From contig JADGRM010000014.1 of assembly GCA_017880945.1 (NCBI GenBank), positions 1-17,051 on the forward strand: 17,051 bases of DNA, in the 5' to 3' direction. A program made the position numbers and the translations under genes. The notes under the pieces are model-generated. The model had not been told where the DNA came from. It saw only the letters and a list, made by a program, of their open reading frames with translations, and made no database searches. This document shows, piece after piece, positions 1 through 5,489 of this stretch (position 1 is its first letter; each line of letters starts with the position of its first letter). The stretch is from Gallionella sp. Lineage in GTDB: Bacteria > Pseudomonadota > Gammaproteobacteria > Burkholderiales > Gallionellaceae.

Positions 1-74
1 CTGGCTTCCGCCGTAACGGCGAACAAACTCAGGCAGGTCAAAGCTATCGTCAAAAATATAAAAAATCTTTTCAT
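1..74 (-). CDS. Secreted protein, N-terminal fragment (signal peptide; probably Tim44-like domain protein)
   Basis: Only the first 24 codons lie in the window; the gene continues beyond base 1. The visible part is a classic signal peptide: MKRFF start, a hydrophobic core (IFLTIALTCLSLFAV) and an Ala-x-Ala-like end (TAEA), so the product is exported. The ATG at 74 has a good ribosome binding site, TGAGGA, a few bases upstream, and an extended -10 further up. The mature domain is not visible. In many betaproteobacteria a secreted Tim44-like protein lies near ubiE, usually with the ubiJ/ubiB genes, and has this kind of leader followed by an Arg/Gly-rich stretch. That identity is inference from context; the signal peptide and start are directly seen. 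Confidence 0.6.
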   Translation of the reverse strand, partial: MKRFFIFLTIALTCLSLFAVTAEA

Positions 75-111
75 ATATTCCTCAAGGGTGGTATTAATCA
101 AAGCGGGCGCA

Positions 112-120
112 AGTATATCA
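112..120 (-). promoter_or_regulatory. Extended -10 promoter element for the secreted-protein gene
   Basis: On the minus strand the bases read TGATATACT, which fits the extended -10 consensus TGnTATAAT with one mismatch. It lies about 38 bases upstream of the ATG at 74, in the gap after the flavin reductase stop. No convincing -35 is visible, as is usual for extended -10 promoters. Prediction from pattern only. Confidence 0.3.
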
Positions 121-203
121 CCGGTAGCGGCGCCCACGGTCGCGGAGCAAATAGAGCAGCGCCAGGAAGAAAAGTTGCTAATTCAAAATAAAATTCGGGA
201 AGG

Positions 204-740
204 TCATTTCATTTTGGAAGGCAGCCGGATCGTTTCGCCGTCTACTGCGAAAACGCCTCTCCCTTGATGATGTATCGTCTGTGGATGTTTCTGCGCAGGA
301 TCTATCCACGCTTTGACTACCTCAAGGATGAACAGGTTGTACTTGTCCACCATTTTCCCGTCGACGACTTTGCATTCGAGATTGGCGTAGCACTCGTCTA
401 CAAGCGGTGCCTGGACGTATGCGGCGGCCATCGGCGTGAGATTGAATTTCCTGAACTTGTCGACCCTGCGTCCGGAACAGTTGCCGACGCCAACCACTTT
501 TTTTGCCAGCTCCACTGTCGGGATGTTGATCACGCACTCTTTCGTGGCGGTCAGGCTGTCGAACGAGTAGTTCCGGTTGCTGATCACGCACCCCACCAGC
601 GGTGGCTCGAATTCGAGCATGGTTTGCCACGACATGGTCATGATGTTCGCCTTGCCATTGCGGGTGGTTGTGACCAGCACGACAGGGCCCGGCTCGAGCA
701 GGCGATAGACCTTGGATAAGGGAAAGGATTTTTTCGCCAT
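204..740 (-). CDS. Flavin reductase-like (FMN-binding split-barrel) protein
   Basis: The 178-residue product fits the flavin reductase/flavoredoxin family: small FMN-binding split-barrel proteins that reduce flavin with NAD(P)H or carry FMN in redox reactions. Visible family features are the N-terminal strand segment PGPVVLVTT (residues 17-25), the MSWQTMLEFEPPLVGCVIS segment (36-54) that normally lines the flavin site, the INIPT motif (71-75) and GNCSGRRVDKF (87-97), matching the SGR-x-VDKF signature. There is no signal peptide, so it is probably cytoplasmic. The ATG at 740 is chosen because GGAGGT lies six bases upstream; a TTG ten codons earlier has no such site. It follows rluA after 55 bases and seems to have its own promoter. 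The physiological substrate cannot be inferred. Confidence 0.82.
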   Translation of the reverse strand: MAKKSFPLSKVYRLLEPGPVVLVTTTRNGKANIMTMSWQTMLEFEPPLVGCVISNRNYSFDSLTATKECVINIPTVELAKKVVGVGNCSGRRVDKFRKFNLTPMAAAYVQAPLVDECYANLECKVVDGKMVDKYNLFILEVVKAWIDPAQKHPQTIHHQGRGVFAVDGETIRLPSKMK

Positions 741-771
741 CTCACCACCTCCGAGCTTTTGCCGATGCAAC

Positions 772-799
772 AGTATCTACGCCTTGTGCAAATTGTCAA
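772..799 (-). promoter_or_regulatory. Sigma70-type promoter for the flavin reductase gene
   Basis: On the minus strand a perfect -35 TTGACA (794-799) is followed after 16 bases by GATACT (772-777), four of six matches to the -10 consensus. Transcription would start near 765, about 25 bases before the ATG at 740. The -35 overlaps the stop codon of rluA, so the flavin reductase gene can be expressed apart from the upstream genes. Sequence-based prediction. Confidence 0.5.
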
Positions 800-1686
800 A
801 ACGGCGCTTCGCTTACCAAGGTTAGTATCTCTGCGCCGAGCGGATGAGTAAAGCTCAGCATACGGGCATGCAGCAGCAAACGGGGCGCGCTGGAAGCATC
901 GCCGCCATACAACGCATCGCCCAGGATAGGATGGCCGATGGCCGCCATATGCACGCGCAACTGGTGGGTGCGACCGGTGACCGGCTCCAGTTCCAGACGG
1001 GTTGTGTCTACAACATGTTCACCCTTCGATACATCAGGGCGAACGGGAGAGGGTTCCGAACCAATGCTTCGTTCGTGCTGATAACCAGCGACTTGGTCGT
1101 CGTTTCTTGACGGCCTAGTCGAATGGCTATAACCAACCACTTGGCAACCGTCCTCTGGTTGCGTAGTGGGATGGCTAGTTGTTTTACCAGTCGTTACATC
1201 AGGTATCGAAGCATGAACGGACTCACCAAACCCCAACACCCGATAGCGCGTCAGCGAGGGTTTGCCCAGCTCGGCATCGATCTTGCGCAGCGGTCGGTTC
1301 GGCCAGTCGGCGACGATAGGCAGATTCACCTCGCCCGTCGGCTGCTCTACATTGCCCGCCACCACGGCCACATAGCGCTTTTGCACTTCGCGTTCGCGAA
1401 ACATTTCAGAAAGTCGCCGCTGCATCGCGGCACTCCGCGCGAACACCATCAAGCCGGAAGTCGCCATATCGAGCCGGTGCACCACCAGCGCGTCGGGAAA
1501 CTCTTGCTGGATGCGCGCGTACAGACAGTCCTGCTTGTCCGCTCCGCGCCCCGGCACCGCCAGCAGCCCGGCAGGTTTGTTCACGATCAGCAGCGAGTCG
1601 TCGCAGTAGAGTAATTCAGGGGCAAGCAAGGGATGAGCATCATCCGTTCGTGGTGAGCTTGTAGAACCATGAACGGAAAGACCCAA
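796..1686 (-). CDS. rluA: RluA-family pseudouridine synthase with repeat-derived insertions
   Basis: RluA isomerises uridine to pseudouridine in 23S rRNA (U746) and in several tRNAs (U32). The frame shows the RluA core: VNKPAGLLAVPGRG (35-48), HRLDMATSG (70-78) with catalytic Asp73, FREREVQKRYVA (96-107), DWPNRP (127-132) and the C-terminal TGRTHQLRVHM and HPILGDALYG segments. At 296 residues it is far longer than E. coli RluA (219). The excess is about 9 residues at the N-terminus and about 70 residues (roughly 155-226) between GKPSLTRYRVLGF and TTRLELEP, a surface-loop position. Both extra parts are encoded by palindromic repeat sequence, and the frame stays open throughout. The start taken is TTG at 1686, one base after the yjdM stop, suggesting translational coupling; the original ATG may have been lost to the repeat. 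Activity is plausible because all catalytic motifs survive. Confidence 0.88.
   Translation of the reverse strand: MGLSVHGSTSSPRTDDAHPLLAPELLYCDDSLLIVNKPAGLLAVPGRGADKQDCLYARIQQEFPDALVVHRLDMATSGLMVFARSAAMQRRLSEMFREREVQKRYVAVVAGNVEQPTGEVNLPIVADWPNRPLRKIDAELGKPSLTRYRVLGFGESVHASIPDVTTGKTTSHPTTQPEDGCQVVGYSHSTRPSRNDDQVAGYQHERSIGSEPSPVRPDVSKGEHVVDTTRLELEPVTGRTHQLRVHMAAIGHPILGDALYGGDASSAPRLLLHARMLSFTHPLGAEILTLVSEAPF
1009..1224 (-). repeat. Composite palindromic repeat insertion inside rluA
   Basis: This segment interrupts an otherwise normal rluA. On the plus strand it contains one imperfect palindrome at 1017-1044 (arms GTTCACCCT and AGGGCGAAC, one mismatch) and a second pair of arms, CGTTCGTGCT (1070-1079) and AGCATGAACG (1210-1219), one mismatch, 150 bases apart outer edge to outer edge. 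Between these arms lie two 48-base direct units at 1081-1128 and 1129-1176, identical at about 32 of 48 positions. The arms resemble those of the palindrome at the 5' end of the same gene. Everything is in phase with rluA, so it is translated. This looks like a nested insertion of a dispersed repeat family; it encodes no transposase. Confidence 0.75.
1644..1676. repeat. Palindromic repeat at the 5' end of rluA
   Basis: A 33-base imperfect palindrome with arms CCGTTCGTGGT and ACCATGAACGG (one mismatch over 11 pairs) around an 11-base loop. The arms match those of the palindromes inside rluA. On the minus strand it encodes residues 4-14 of the annotated protein, sequence absent from the conserved RluA fold, so the repeat has replaced or extended the native N-terminus. 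Confidence 0.7.
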
Positions 1687-1687
1687 C

Positions 1688-2029
1688 TCAGGCCTTCTTC
1701 ACGAACTCGGTTTTCAACTGCATCGCGCCGATGCCATCGATCTTGCAGTCGATGTCATGGTCGCCATCGACCAGCCGGATGTTCTTCACCTTGGTTCCCA
1801 CCTTGACCACAGAAGACGAACCCTTGATCTTCAAGTCCTTGATCACCGTGACCGAATCGCCATCGGCCAGCACGTTGCCAAACGCATCTTTATATACGCG
1901 CTGCTGATCGCTGCTTGCGGCGGGCGTATCCTTAGACCACTCATGCGCGCACTCGGGGCAGACATAGTTGCTCCCGTCTTCGTAAGTGAATTCCGAACTG
2001 CATTTCGGGCATTTTGGTAAAGCGCTCAT
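1688..2029 (-). CDS. yjdM: YjdM/PhnA-family zinc-ribbon protein
   Basis: This 113-residue protein matches the PhnA (YjdM) family, close to the 111 residues of the E. coli member. Residues 7-27 hold a zinc ribbon with two CPxC knuckles (Cys7, Cys10, Cys24, Cys27). The second half, from about residue 44 (VYKDAFGNVLADGDSV) to the end, is the conserved small beta-barrel PhnA domain with VIKDLKIKG and TKVKNIRL. Despite the historical name it is not a phosphonate-degrading enzyme, and its molecular role is unclear. The ATG at 2029 is preceded by AAGGAG at good spacing. rluA starts one base after its stop, so the two are probably co-transcribed. The upstream gap contains palindromic repeats. Confidence 0.88.
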   Translation of the reverse strand: MSALPKCPKCSSEFTYEDGSNYVCPECAHEWSKDTPAASSDQQRVYKDAFGNVLADGDSVTVIKDLKIKGSSSVVKVGTKVKNIRLVDGDHDIDCKIDGIGAMQLKTEFVKKA

Positions 2030-2062
2030 GGTGTCTCCTTGATTGGGTTTGAATTGGAATTT

Positions 2063-2144
2063 GTAGGGGGCAATAACCAGCGGGCATTGCACCGTATGCT
2101 GGAGTTCGAAGATTACATCCGGCGCAATAATGATTGCGCCCTAC
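2063..2144. repeat. 82-bp composite palindromic (cruciform-forming) repeat
   Basis: Outer arms GTAGGGGGCAAT (2063-2074) and ATTGCGCCCTAC (2133-2144) pair at 11 of 12 positions. Second arms ATTGCACCGTATG (2086-2098) and CATCCGGCGCAAT (2116-2128) pair at 11 of 13. The right half also folds alone as GGCGCAAT-AATG-ATTGCGCC (2121-2140), a perfect 8-bp hairpin, and the left half as a similar weaker one. The layout is that of a non-coding miniature palindromic element. It lies between ubiE and yjdM, with no open frame of its own. Confidence 0.6.
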
Positions 2145-2157
2145 GCGGGCTGAGCAA

Positions 2158-2189
2158 GTGTCGGGTTTCACTACGCTAACCTGACCTAC
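2158..2189. repeat. Short palindromic repeat, GGGTT...AACCT type
   Basis: The arms TCGGGTT (2161-2167) and AACCTGA (2178-2184) pair with one mismatch around a ten-base loop (TCACTACGCT), flanked by GACCTAC. This is the form of a repeat seen widely in betaproteobacterial intergenic regions (recognised from memory, not from a search). With the preceding element it fills much of the 246-base gap between yjdM and ubiE; I see no gene in that gap. Confidence 0.45.
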
Positions 2190-2275
2190 AAAACTCATGG
2201 TGCTTTCTGTATTTGATTAAGTGAAGTTTTAAGGGGAAATTACGGCATACTAAGTAGCCATTTGCGAGAACAGTC

Positions 2276-3010
2276 TTACAGCTTATATCCGCGATGCACG
2301 GCAACCACGCCGCCGGTCATGTTGAAGTACTCGACGCGTTCCAGTCCGGCATCGACCATCATCTGCTTCAGTTCTTCCTGTCCCGGATGCATGCGGATGG
2401 ATTCGGCAAGGTAGCGGTAGCTGTCCGCGTCGCCGGCGATGAACTGGCCGATCTTGGGCAGCAGCTTGAAAGAGTAGATATCATAGATTTTTTCCAGCGG
2501 CTTGGCTACTTTGGAAAATTCCAGCACGATCAAACGCCCACCCGGCTTGAGTACGCGATGCATTTCGCGCAGCGCGGCGTCTTTGTGCGTGACATTGCGC
2601 AGGCCGAAGGCGATGCTGACACAGTCGAAATAATTGTCAGGAAACGGCAGGTGTTCGGCATCGCATTGTGTGACAGGTGTGGCGAAACCTTCGTCGAGCA
2701 AACGGTCGCGCCCTACGCGCAACATGGCGTTGTTGATGTCGGTGAGCACTACTTGCCCGTTGCTGCCGACCTTCTTGAGAAACAGCCGCGACAGATCTGC
2801 CGAGCCGCCCGCCACGTCCAGCACACGCTGTCCCTCGCGGACGCCGCTGAGACTGACCGCAAAACGCTTCCATACGCGATGCAGCCCGGCTGACATCAGA
2901 TCGTTCATCACGTCGTATTTGCCGGCGACCGAGGTGAACACGCCAGCGACCTTCCTGGCTTTGTCTGCTTCGTTGACGGTCTCGAAACCGAAGTGGGTGG
3001 TCTTGCTCAT
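2276..3010 (-). CDS. ubiE: Ubiquinone/menaquinone biosynthesis C-methyltransferase UbiE
   Basis: UbiE transfers a methyl group from S-adenosylmethionine to the ring carbon of the demethylated quinone precursor (DDMQ to DMQ in ubiquinone, demethylmenaquinone to menaquinone). The 244-residue product matches the family over its full length: FTSVAGKYDVMNDLMSAGLHR (25-45), SAM motif I LDVAGGSADL (64-73), acidic Asp91 for the SAM ribose, DAEHLPFPDNYFD (117-129), FGLRNVTH (135-142), HRVLKPGGRLIVLEFSK (151-167) and the terminal GGVVAVHRGYKL. The ATG at 3010 has GGAGT six bases upstream. It follows the DUF971 gene, a common arrangement in betaproteobacteria, but here a palindromic repeat separates them. 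It acts at the inner face of the cytoplasmic membrane. Confidence 0.96.
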   Translation of the reverse strand: MSKTTHFGFETVNEADKARKVAGVFTSVAGKYDVMNDLMSAGLHRVWKRFAVSLSGVREGQRVLDVAGGSADLSRLFLKKVGSNGQVVLTDINNAMLRVGRDRLLDEGFATPVTQCDAEHLPFPDNYFDCVSIAFGLRNVTHKDAALREMHRVLKPGGRLIVLEFSKVAKPLEKIYDIYSFKLLPKIGQFIAGDADSYRYLAESIRMHPGQEELKQMMVDAGLERVEYFNMTGGVVAVHRGYKL

Positions 3011-3040
3011 CTCAACTCCAATTTAAAAAATGATGACATT

Positions 3041-3099
3041 GTAGGAGCCCGATTAATCGGGCGATTTGCAGTCAATCGCGCAATAAATTGCGCTCCTAC
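3041..3099. repeat. 59-bp multi-stem palindromic repeat between DUF971 gene and ubiE
   Basis: Outer arms GTAGGAGC (3041-3048) and GCTCCTAC (3092-3099) are perfect complements. Inside are a perfect palindrome CCGATTAATCGG (3049-3060), a GCGATT (3061-3066)/AATCGC (3074-3079) pair and CGCAAT-AA-ATTGCG (3078-3091). The single strand would fold into a cruciform-like, multi-stem structure. Its edge overlaps the end of the DUF971 gene and supplies that gene's TAG stop (3096-3098). In mRNA it could act as an attenuator or processing site before ubiE; that role is inference. Confidence 0.65.
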
Positions 3100-3467
3100 G
3101 CACGAACGTCAAATAAACTCGGTTCGCGGCTCTGGCCCGCTTCTTCAATTTGCCGCAGATAGTCCTGCCAAAGGGCAGCCTGGTTCTTGCCCAGGTTGTT
3201 CAGATATTCCCAGGTGTATAGCCCGCTGTCGTGCCCGTCGTCGAATTCGATCTTCATCGCATAGCTGCCGACCGGGGTGACATCGTTCACGCCCACATGT
3301 TGCTTGCCGACTTGCAGCACTTCCTGTCCGGGGCCGTGACCGCGCACTTCGGCGGAAGGCGAATGCACGCGCAGGAATTCGTAAGGGAAATGGTAGCGCG
3401 CGCCATCGTCGAAGGCGATCTCCAGTTCGTGCGATTTTTGGTGCAGCGTGATTTCGGTGGGGTTCAT
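3096..3467 (-). CDS. DUF971 family protein (GBBH-like N-terminal domain)
   Basis: The 123-residue protein is a stand-alone DUF971 domain, the fold also found at the N-terminus of gamma-butyrobetaine hydroxylases. Typical segments are ITLHQKSHELEIAFDDG (6-22), FPYEFLRVHSPSAEVRGHGPGQ (27-48), VTPVGSYAMKIEFDDGHDSG (63-82) and LYTWEYL (83-89). Its biochemical role is not established. Members commonly sit next to ubiE or iron-sulfur related genes. The ATG overlaps the rfaE2 stop by four bases (ATGA), indicating coupled translation. The last codons run into the palindromic repeat, which provides the TAG stop, so the C-terminus may have been altered by the repeat's arrival. Confidence 0.88.
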   Translation of the reverse strand: MNPTEITLHQKSHELEIAFDDGARYHFPYEFLRVHSPSAEVRGHGPGQEVLQVGKQHVGVNDVTPVGSYAMKIEFDDGHDSGLYTWEYLNNLGKNQAALWQDYLRQIEEAGQSREPSLFDVRA

Positions 3468-3949
3468 AGCGAGCGTATCTTTTTCAATAGTGCGGTGGTG
3501 GAACGTTCATGCAGGAAGGGGATGCTGTGCACCGTGCCGCCCCAACCTTGCACTTCCTTGCTGCCGACTATGTTCGCCGGTTTCCAGTCGCCGCCCTTCA
3601 CCAATACATCGGGGCGGCAGGTGAGGATCAGATCAAGCGGCGTGTCCTCGTCGAATTTTACGACCAGGCTGACCGATTCCAACGCGGCAAGCACCATCAT
3701 CCGGTCCAGCTCGGCGTTGATCGGCCGGTCATCACCCTTGCCCTGCCGCTTCACCGAGGCATCGCTATTCACCCCGATGATCAGCGACGCGCCCAGTGCG
3801 CGTGCCTGCGCGAGGTAAGTCACGTGGCCGCGATGCAGGACGTCGAAGCATCCGTTGGTGAATACCAGTGGCCGCGGCAGTGCGGCTGCCCGTGAGGCGA
3901 CCTCACCTGCCGTGCACAACTTGCGTTCAAAATCGGGAGGCGGATACAT
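3464..3949 (-). CDS. rfaE2: D-glycero-beta-D-manno-heptose 1-phosphate adenylyltransferase
   Basis: The enzyme joins AMP from ATP to heptose 1-phosphate, forming ADP-heptose for the LPS inner core. The 161 residues correspond to the C-terminal nucleotidyltransferase domain of bifunctional HldE. Visible are FTNGCFDVLHRGHVTYL (30-46) with the HxGH signature (His39-His42), a GVNSDASVKR-QGKGDDRPIN nucleotide-loop region (69-88) and the C-terminal ERSTTALLKKI that resembles the STT phosphate-binding motif. There is no kinase domain, so the heptose 7-phosphate kinase must be encoded elsewhere, as in other organisms with split RfaE1/RfaE2. The start abuts the dolP stop (TGAATG) and the end overlaps the DUF971 gene. 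With gmhA in the same operon, two steps of the ADP-heptose pathway are co-expressed. Confidence 0.94.
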   Translation of the reverse strand: MYPPPDFERKLCTAGEVASRAAALPRPLVFTNGCFDVLHRGHVTYLAQARALGASLIIGVNSDASVKRQGKGDDRPINAELDRMMVLAALESVSLVVKFDEDTPLDLILTCRPDVLVKGGDWKPANIVGSKEVQGWGGTVHSIPFLHERSTTALLKKIRSL

Positions 3950-4522
3950 TCAGTCCAGATACTCGAACATTCTGACCACGCGCCGCACGCCCTGGGTAGT
4001 GCTGGCGATTTCAGTGGCGGCATCGGCTTCAGTGTGGTTGACAAGGCCCATCAGATACACCGTGCCATTTTCGGTGACAACTTTGATGTGATCGGCATTG
4101 AAGTGTTTGTTGTTCATAAACCGCAGCTTTACGTTGGAGGTGATCAGGCCATCGTTGCTGCGCGAAGCCAGCGAACTGGTGGGAGTAACGGCCAGTTCAT
4201 TCTGCACATCGCGCACTTTCTCGATGCCGGAGACGATTTTGTCGATCTCCGTTTTGGTAGATTCGTCCGGCACTTCGCCGCTGATCAACACGCGGTAATT
4301 AAAACTCGTCACATTGGCGTGCATCACGCTGTTGACTTGTTTGTCGATAAGCCGGGCGGCTTTAGACTCGATCTTCTGGTCATCGATATAAGCGTCTGCG
4401 GTGCGGCGATCCTGCGCCATCATGACTCCGGCACCGACGCCCACCGCAACGACCGGAAAGCAACCTTGCAGCGAGCCTGAAATCAGCACAAGCAACAGCA
4501 GGGAAACGACGCGCATCGTCAT
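3950..4522 (-). CDS. dolP: Outer-membrane lipoprotein with two BON domains (DolP/YraP family)
   Basis: The 190-residue protein begins with a lipoprotein signal peptide and a lipobox LQGC (Cys21), then carries two BON domains, about residues 48-115 and 125-190. BON features include YRVLISGEVPDESTKTEI and NGTVYLMGLVNHTEAD, with the typical strand-turn-strand 'G-V' pattern. The family member in E. coli, DolP (YraP), binds anionic phospholipid at the outer membrane and supports Bam-complex integrity. Length (191 in E. coli) and genomic position downstream of the yraN and SIS-domain genes agree. Start and stop are tightly packed: ATGA overlap with gmhA and direct abutment to rfaE2. Placement in the outer membrane is inferred from the family; the residues following Cys21 (FPV) show no Asp retention signal. 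Confidence 0.9.
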   Translation of the reverse strand: MTMRVVSLLLLVLISGSLQGCFPVVAVGVGAGVMMAQDRRTADAYIDDQKIESKAARLIDKQVNSVMHANVTSFNYRVLISGEVPDESTKTEIDKIVSGIEKVRDVQNELAVTPTSSLASRSNDGLITSNVKLRFMNNKHFNADHIKVVTENGTVYLMGLVNHTEADAATEIASTTQGVRRVVRMFEYLD

Positions 4523-5106
4523 TCCCCGAGCAGGAGATAATCAATGATATCGCACAGGCAATGCAGGGTTAGCAGGTGTACTTCCTGGATGCGCGCGGTA
4601 CTTTGAGTATCCACACAAATCAATACGTCGTCAGGGCGCAGTGAGCGGGCCATTTCGCCGCCGTCGCGCCCGGTCAGCGCGATCACGCGCATACTCCGTT
4701 CGTGCGCGGCATGGATCGCGGCAACCACGTTCGGCGAATTGCCGCTGGTGGAAATCGCCAGCAGGCTGTCGCCGGGCAAGCCGAGTGCGCGCACCTGCTT
4801 GGAAAAGATCAGGTTGTAATCGTAATCGTTGGCGATCGAGGTCAGCACCGAACTATCGGTAGTCAGTGCGATACATGCCAGGCCGGGGCGTTCCTTTTCG
4901 AAGCGGTTCAGCAATTCTGCGGCGAAGTGTTGCGCATCGGCTGCCGATCCGCCATTGCCGCAGCACATGATCTTGCCGTCGTTGGTGACACAGTCGAAAA
5001 AGATCTGCGCGCCGTTTGCGATGGGCTGCGCCAGCGCGTCCTTGACCTTCAGCTTGATCTCCGCGCTGTCCTTGAAATGCTTGATGATGCGTTTATTGAT
5101 GTCCAT
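4519..5106 (-). CDS. gmhA: Phosphoheptose isomerase (SIS domain), GmhA type
   Basis: GmhA converts sedoheptulose 7-phosphate to D-glycero-D-manno-heptose 7-phosphate, the first step to ADP-heptose. The 195 residues form one SIS domain: CGNGGSAADAQHFAAEL (49-65), TTDSSVLTSIAND (82-94), STSGNS (119-124) for phosphate binding and RIQEVHLLTLH (172-182). Overall it looks like both GmhA and DiaA, the DnaA-binding protein at this position in E. coli. The decisive residues favour GmhA: Glu64, Gln174 and His182 correspond to Glu65, Gln172 and the catalytic His180 of E. coli GmhA, whereas DiaA has Asn at the last position. Co-operonic rfaE2 supports this. No strong ribosome binding site precedes the ATG at 5106. 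A second DnaA-related role cannot be excluded. Confidence 0.88.
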   Translation of the reverse strand: MDINKRIIKHFKDSAEIKLKVKDALAQPIANGAQIFFDCVTNDGKIMCCGNGGSAADAQHFAAELLNRFEKERPGLACIALTTDSSVLTSIANDYDYNLIFSKQVRALGLPGDSLLAISTSGNSPNVVAAIHAAHERSMRVIALTGRDGGEMARSLRPDDVLICVDTQSTARIQEVHLLTLHCLCDIIDYLLLGE

Positions 5107-5147
5107 GTGTATTTGAGCTTATATGCCGAGAACGAATATTAACCGAA

Positions 5148-5489
5148 TCAAGCGTCGAAAGCATTTTTCAGCCATTGCACATTTTCGCCTTTCATATCAT
5201 CCAGCAGCAAGGCATCGAAGCGACACGGCGGGGTGTGAGCGAGGCCGGCGAGATATTGATGCGCGGTACGGATAAGGCGTTGTTGCTTGTGTGCATCGAT
5301 GCTGGCCGCCGCACCGCCGAAATCCGCATTGCGCCGCAAGCGCACCTCGATGAACACCAATGACGTGCCGTCCTGCATGATCAGGTCGATTTCGCCAAAG
5401 CGGCTGCGATAATTCTGCGCGATCAGCTTCAAGCCCTGCTGTTGCAGATACCGCACAGCCCATTGTTCGGCCTGGACGCCTATGCTCAT
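5148..5489 (-). CDS. yraN: YraN family protein (UPF0102, predicted nuclease fold)
   Basis: This 113-residue protein has the UPF0102 endonuclease-like fold. The N-terminal helix (AEQWAVRYLQQQGLKLIAQNYR) leads into GEIDLIMQD (32-40) and LVFIEVRLR (44-52), the family's PD-(D/E)xK-like acidic residues Glu33, Asp35 and Glu48. Residues GGAAASIDAHKQQRL (58-72) and PCRFDALLL are also conserved. Arg stands where some homologues have the motif's Lys, as is also the case in E. coli YraN, so this is not a sign of decay. The biological role is unknown. The ATG overlaps the lpoA stop by four bases, so translation is coupled. A 41-base gap precedes gmhA. Confidence 0.92.
   Translation of the reverse strand: MSIGVQAEQWAVRYLQQQGLKLIAQNYRSRFGEIDLIMQDGTSLVFIEVRLRRNADFGGAAASIDAHKQQRLIRTAHQYLAGLAHTPPCRFDALLLDDMKGENVQWLKNAFDA

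Noticed and set aside
1009..1224. rluA as a pseudogene split by an insertion.
   Set aside because: The frame is intact from start to stop, and every catalytic motif is present before and after the insertion.
1123..1614. Open frame on the plus strand over rluA.
   Set aside because: The opposite strand encodes conserved RluA motifs through the same interval, and this frame shows no domain or ribosome binding site.
1941..2198. Possible small protein starting MSFVGQVSVV on the minus strand upstream of yjdM.
   Set aside because: Its codons run through palindromic repeats and then overlap yjdM in another frame; it is Cys/Arg-rich without a recognisable domain.
1017..3099. CRISPR array suggested by several repeated palindromes.
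   Set aside because: The repeats belong to different families, are irregularly spaced and lie within or between genes; there are no uniform spacers or cas genes.
4519..5106. Calling the SIS protein DiaA by synteny with E. coli.
   Set aside because: Catalytic His182 (Asn in DiaA), Glu64 and the adjacent rfaE2 gene point to phosphoheptose isomerase, although the two families are close.
5107..5147. Separate promoter for gmhA in the short gap after yraN (a TATAAG on the minus strand).
   Set aside because: No -35 at acceptable spacing, and transcription would start only a few bases before the ATG.
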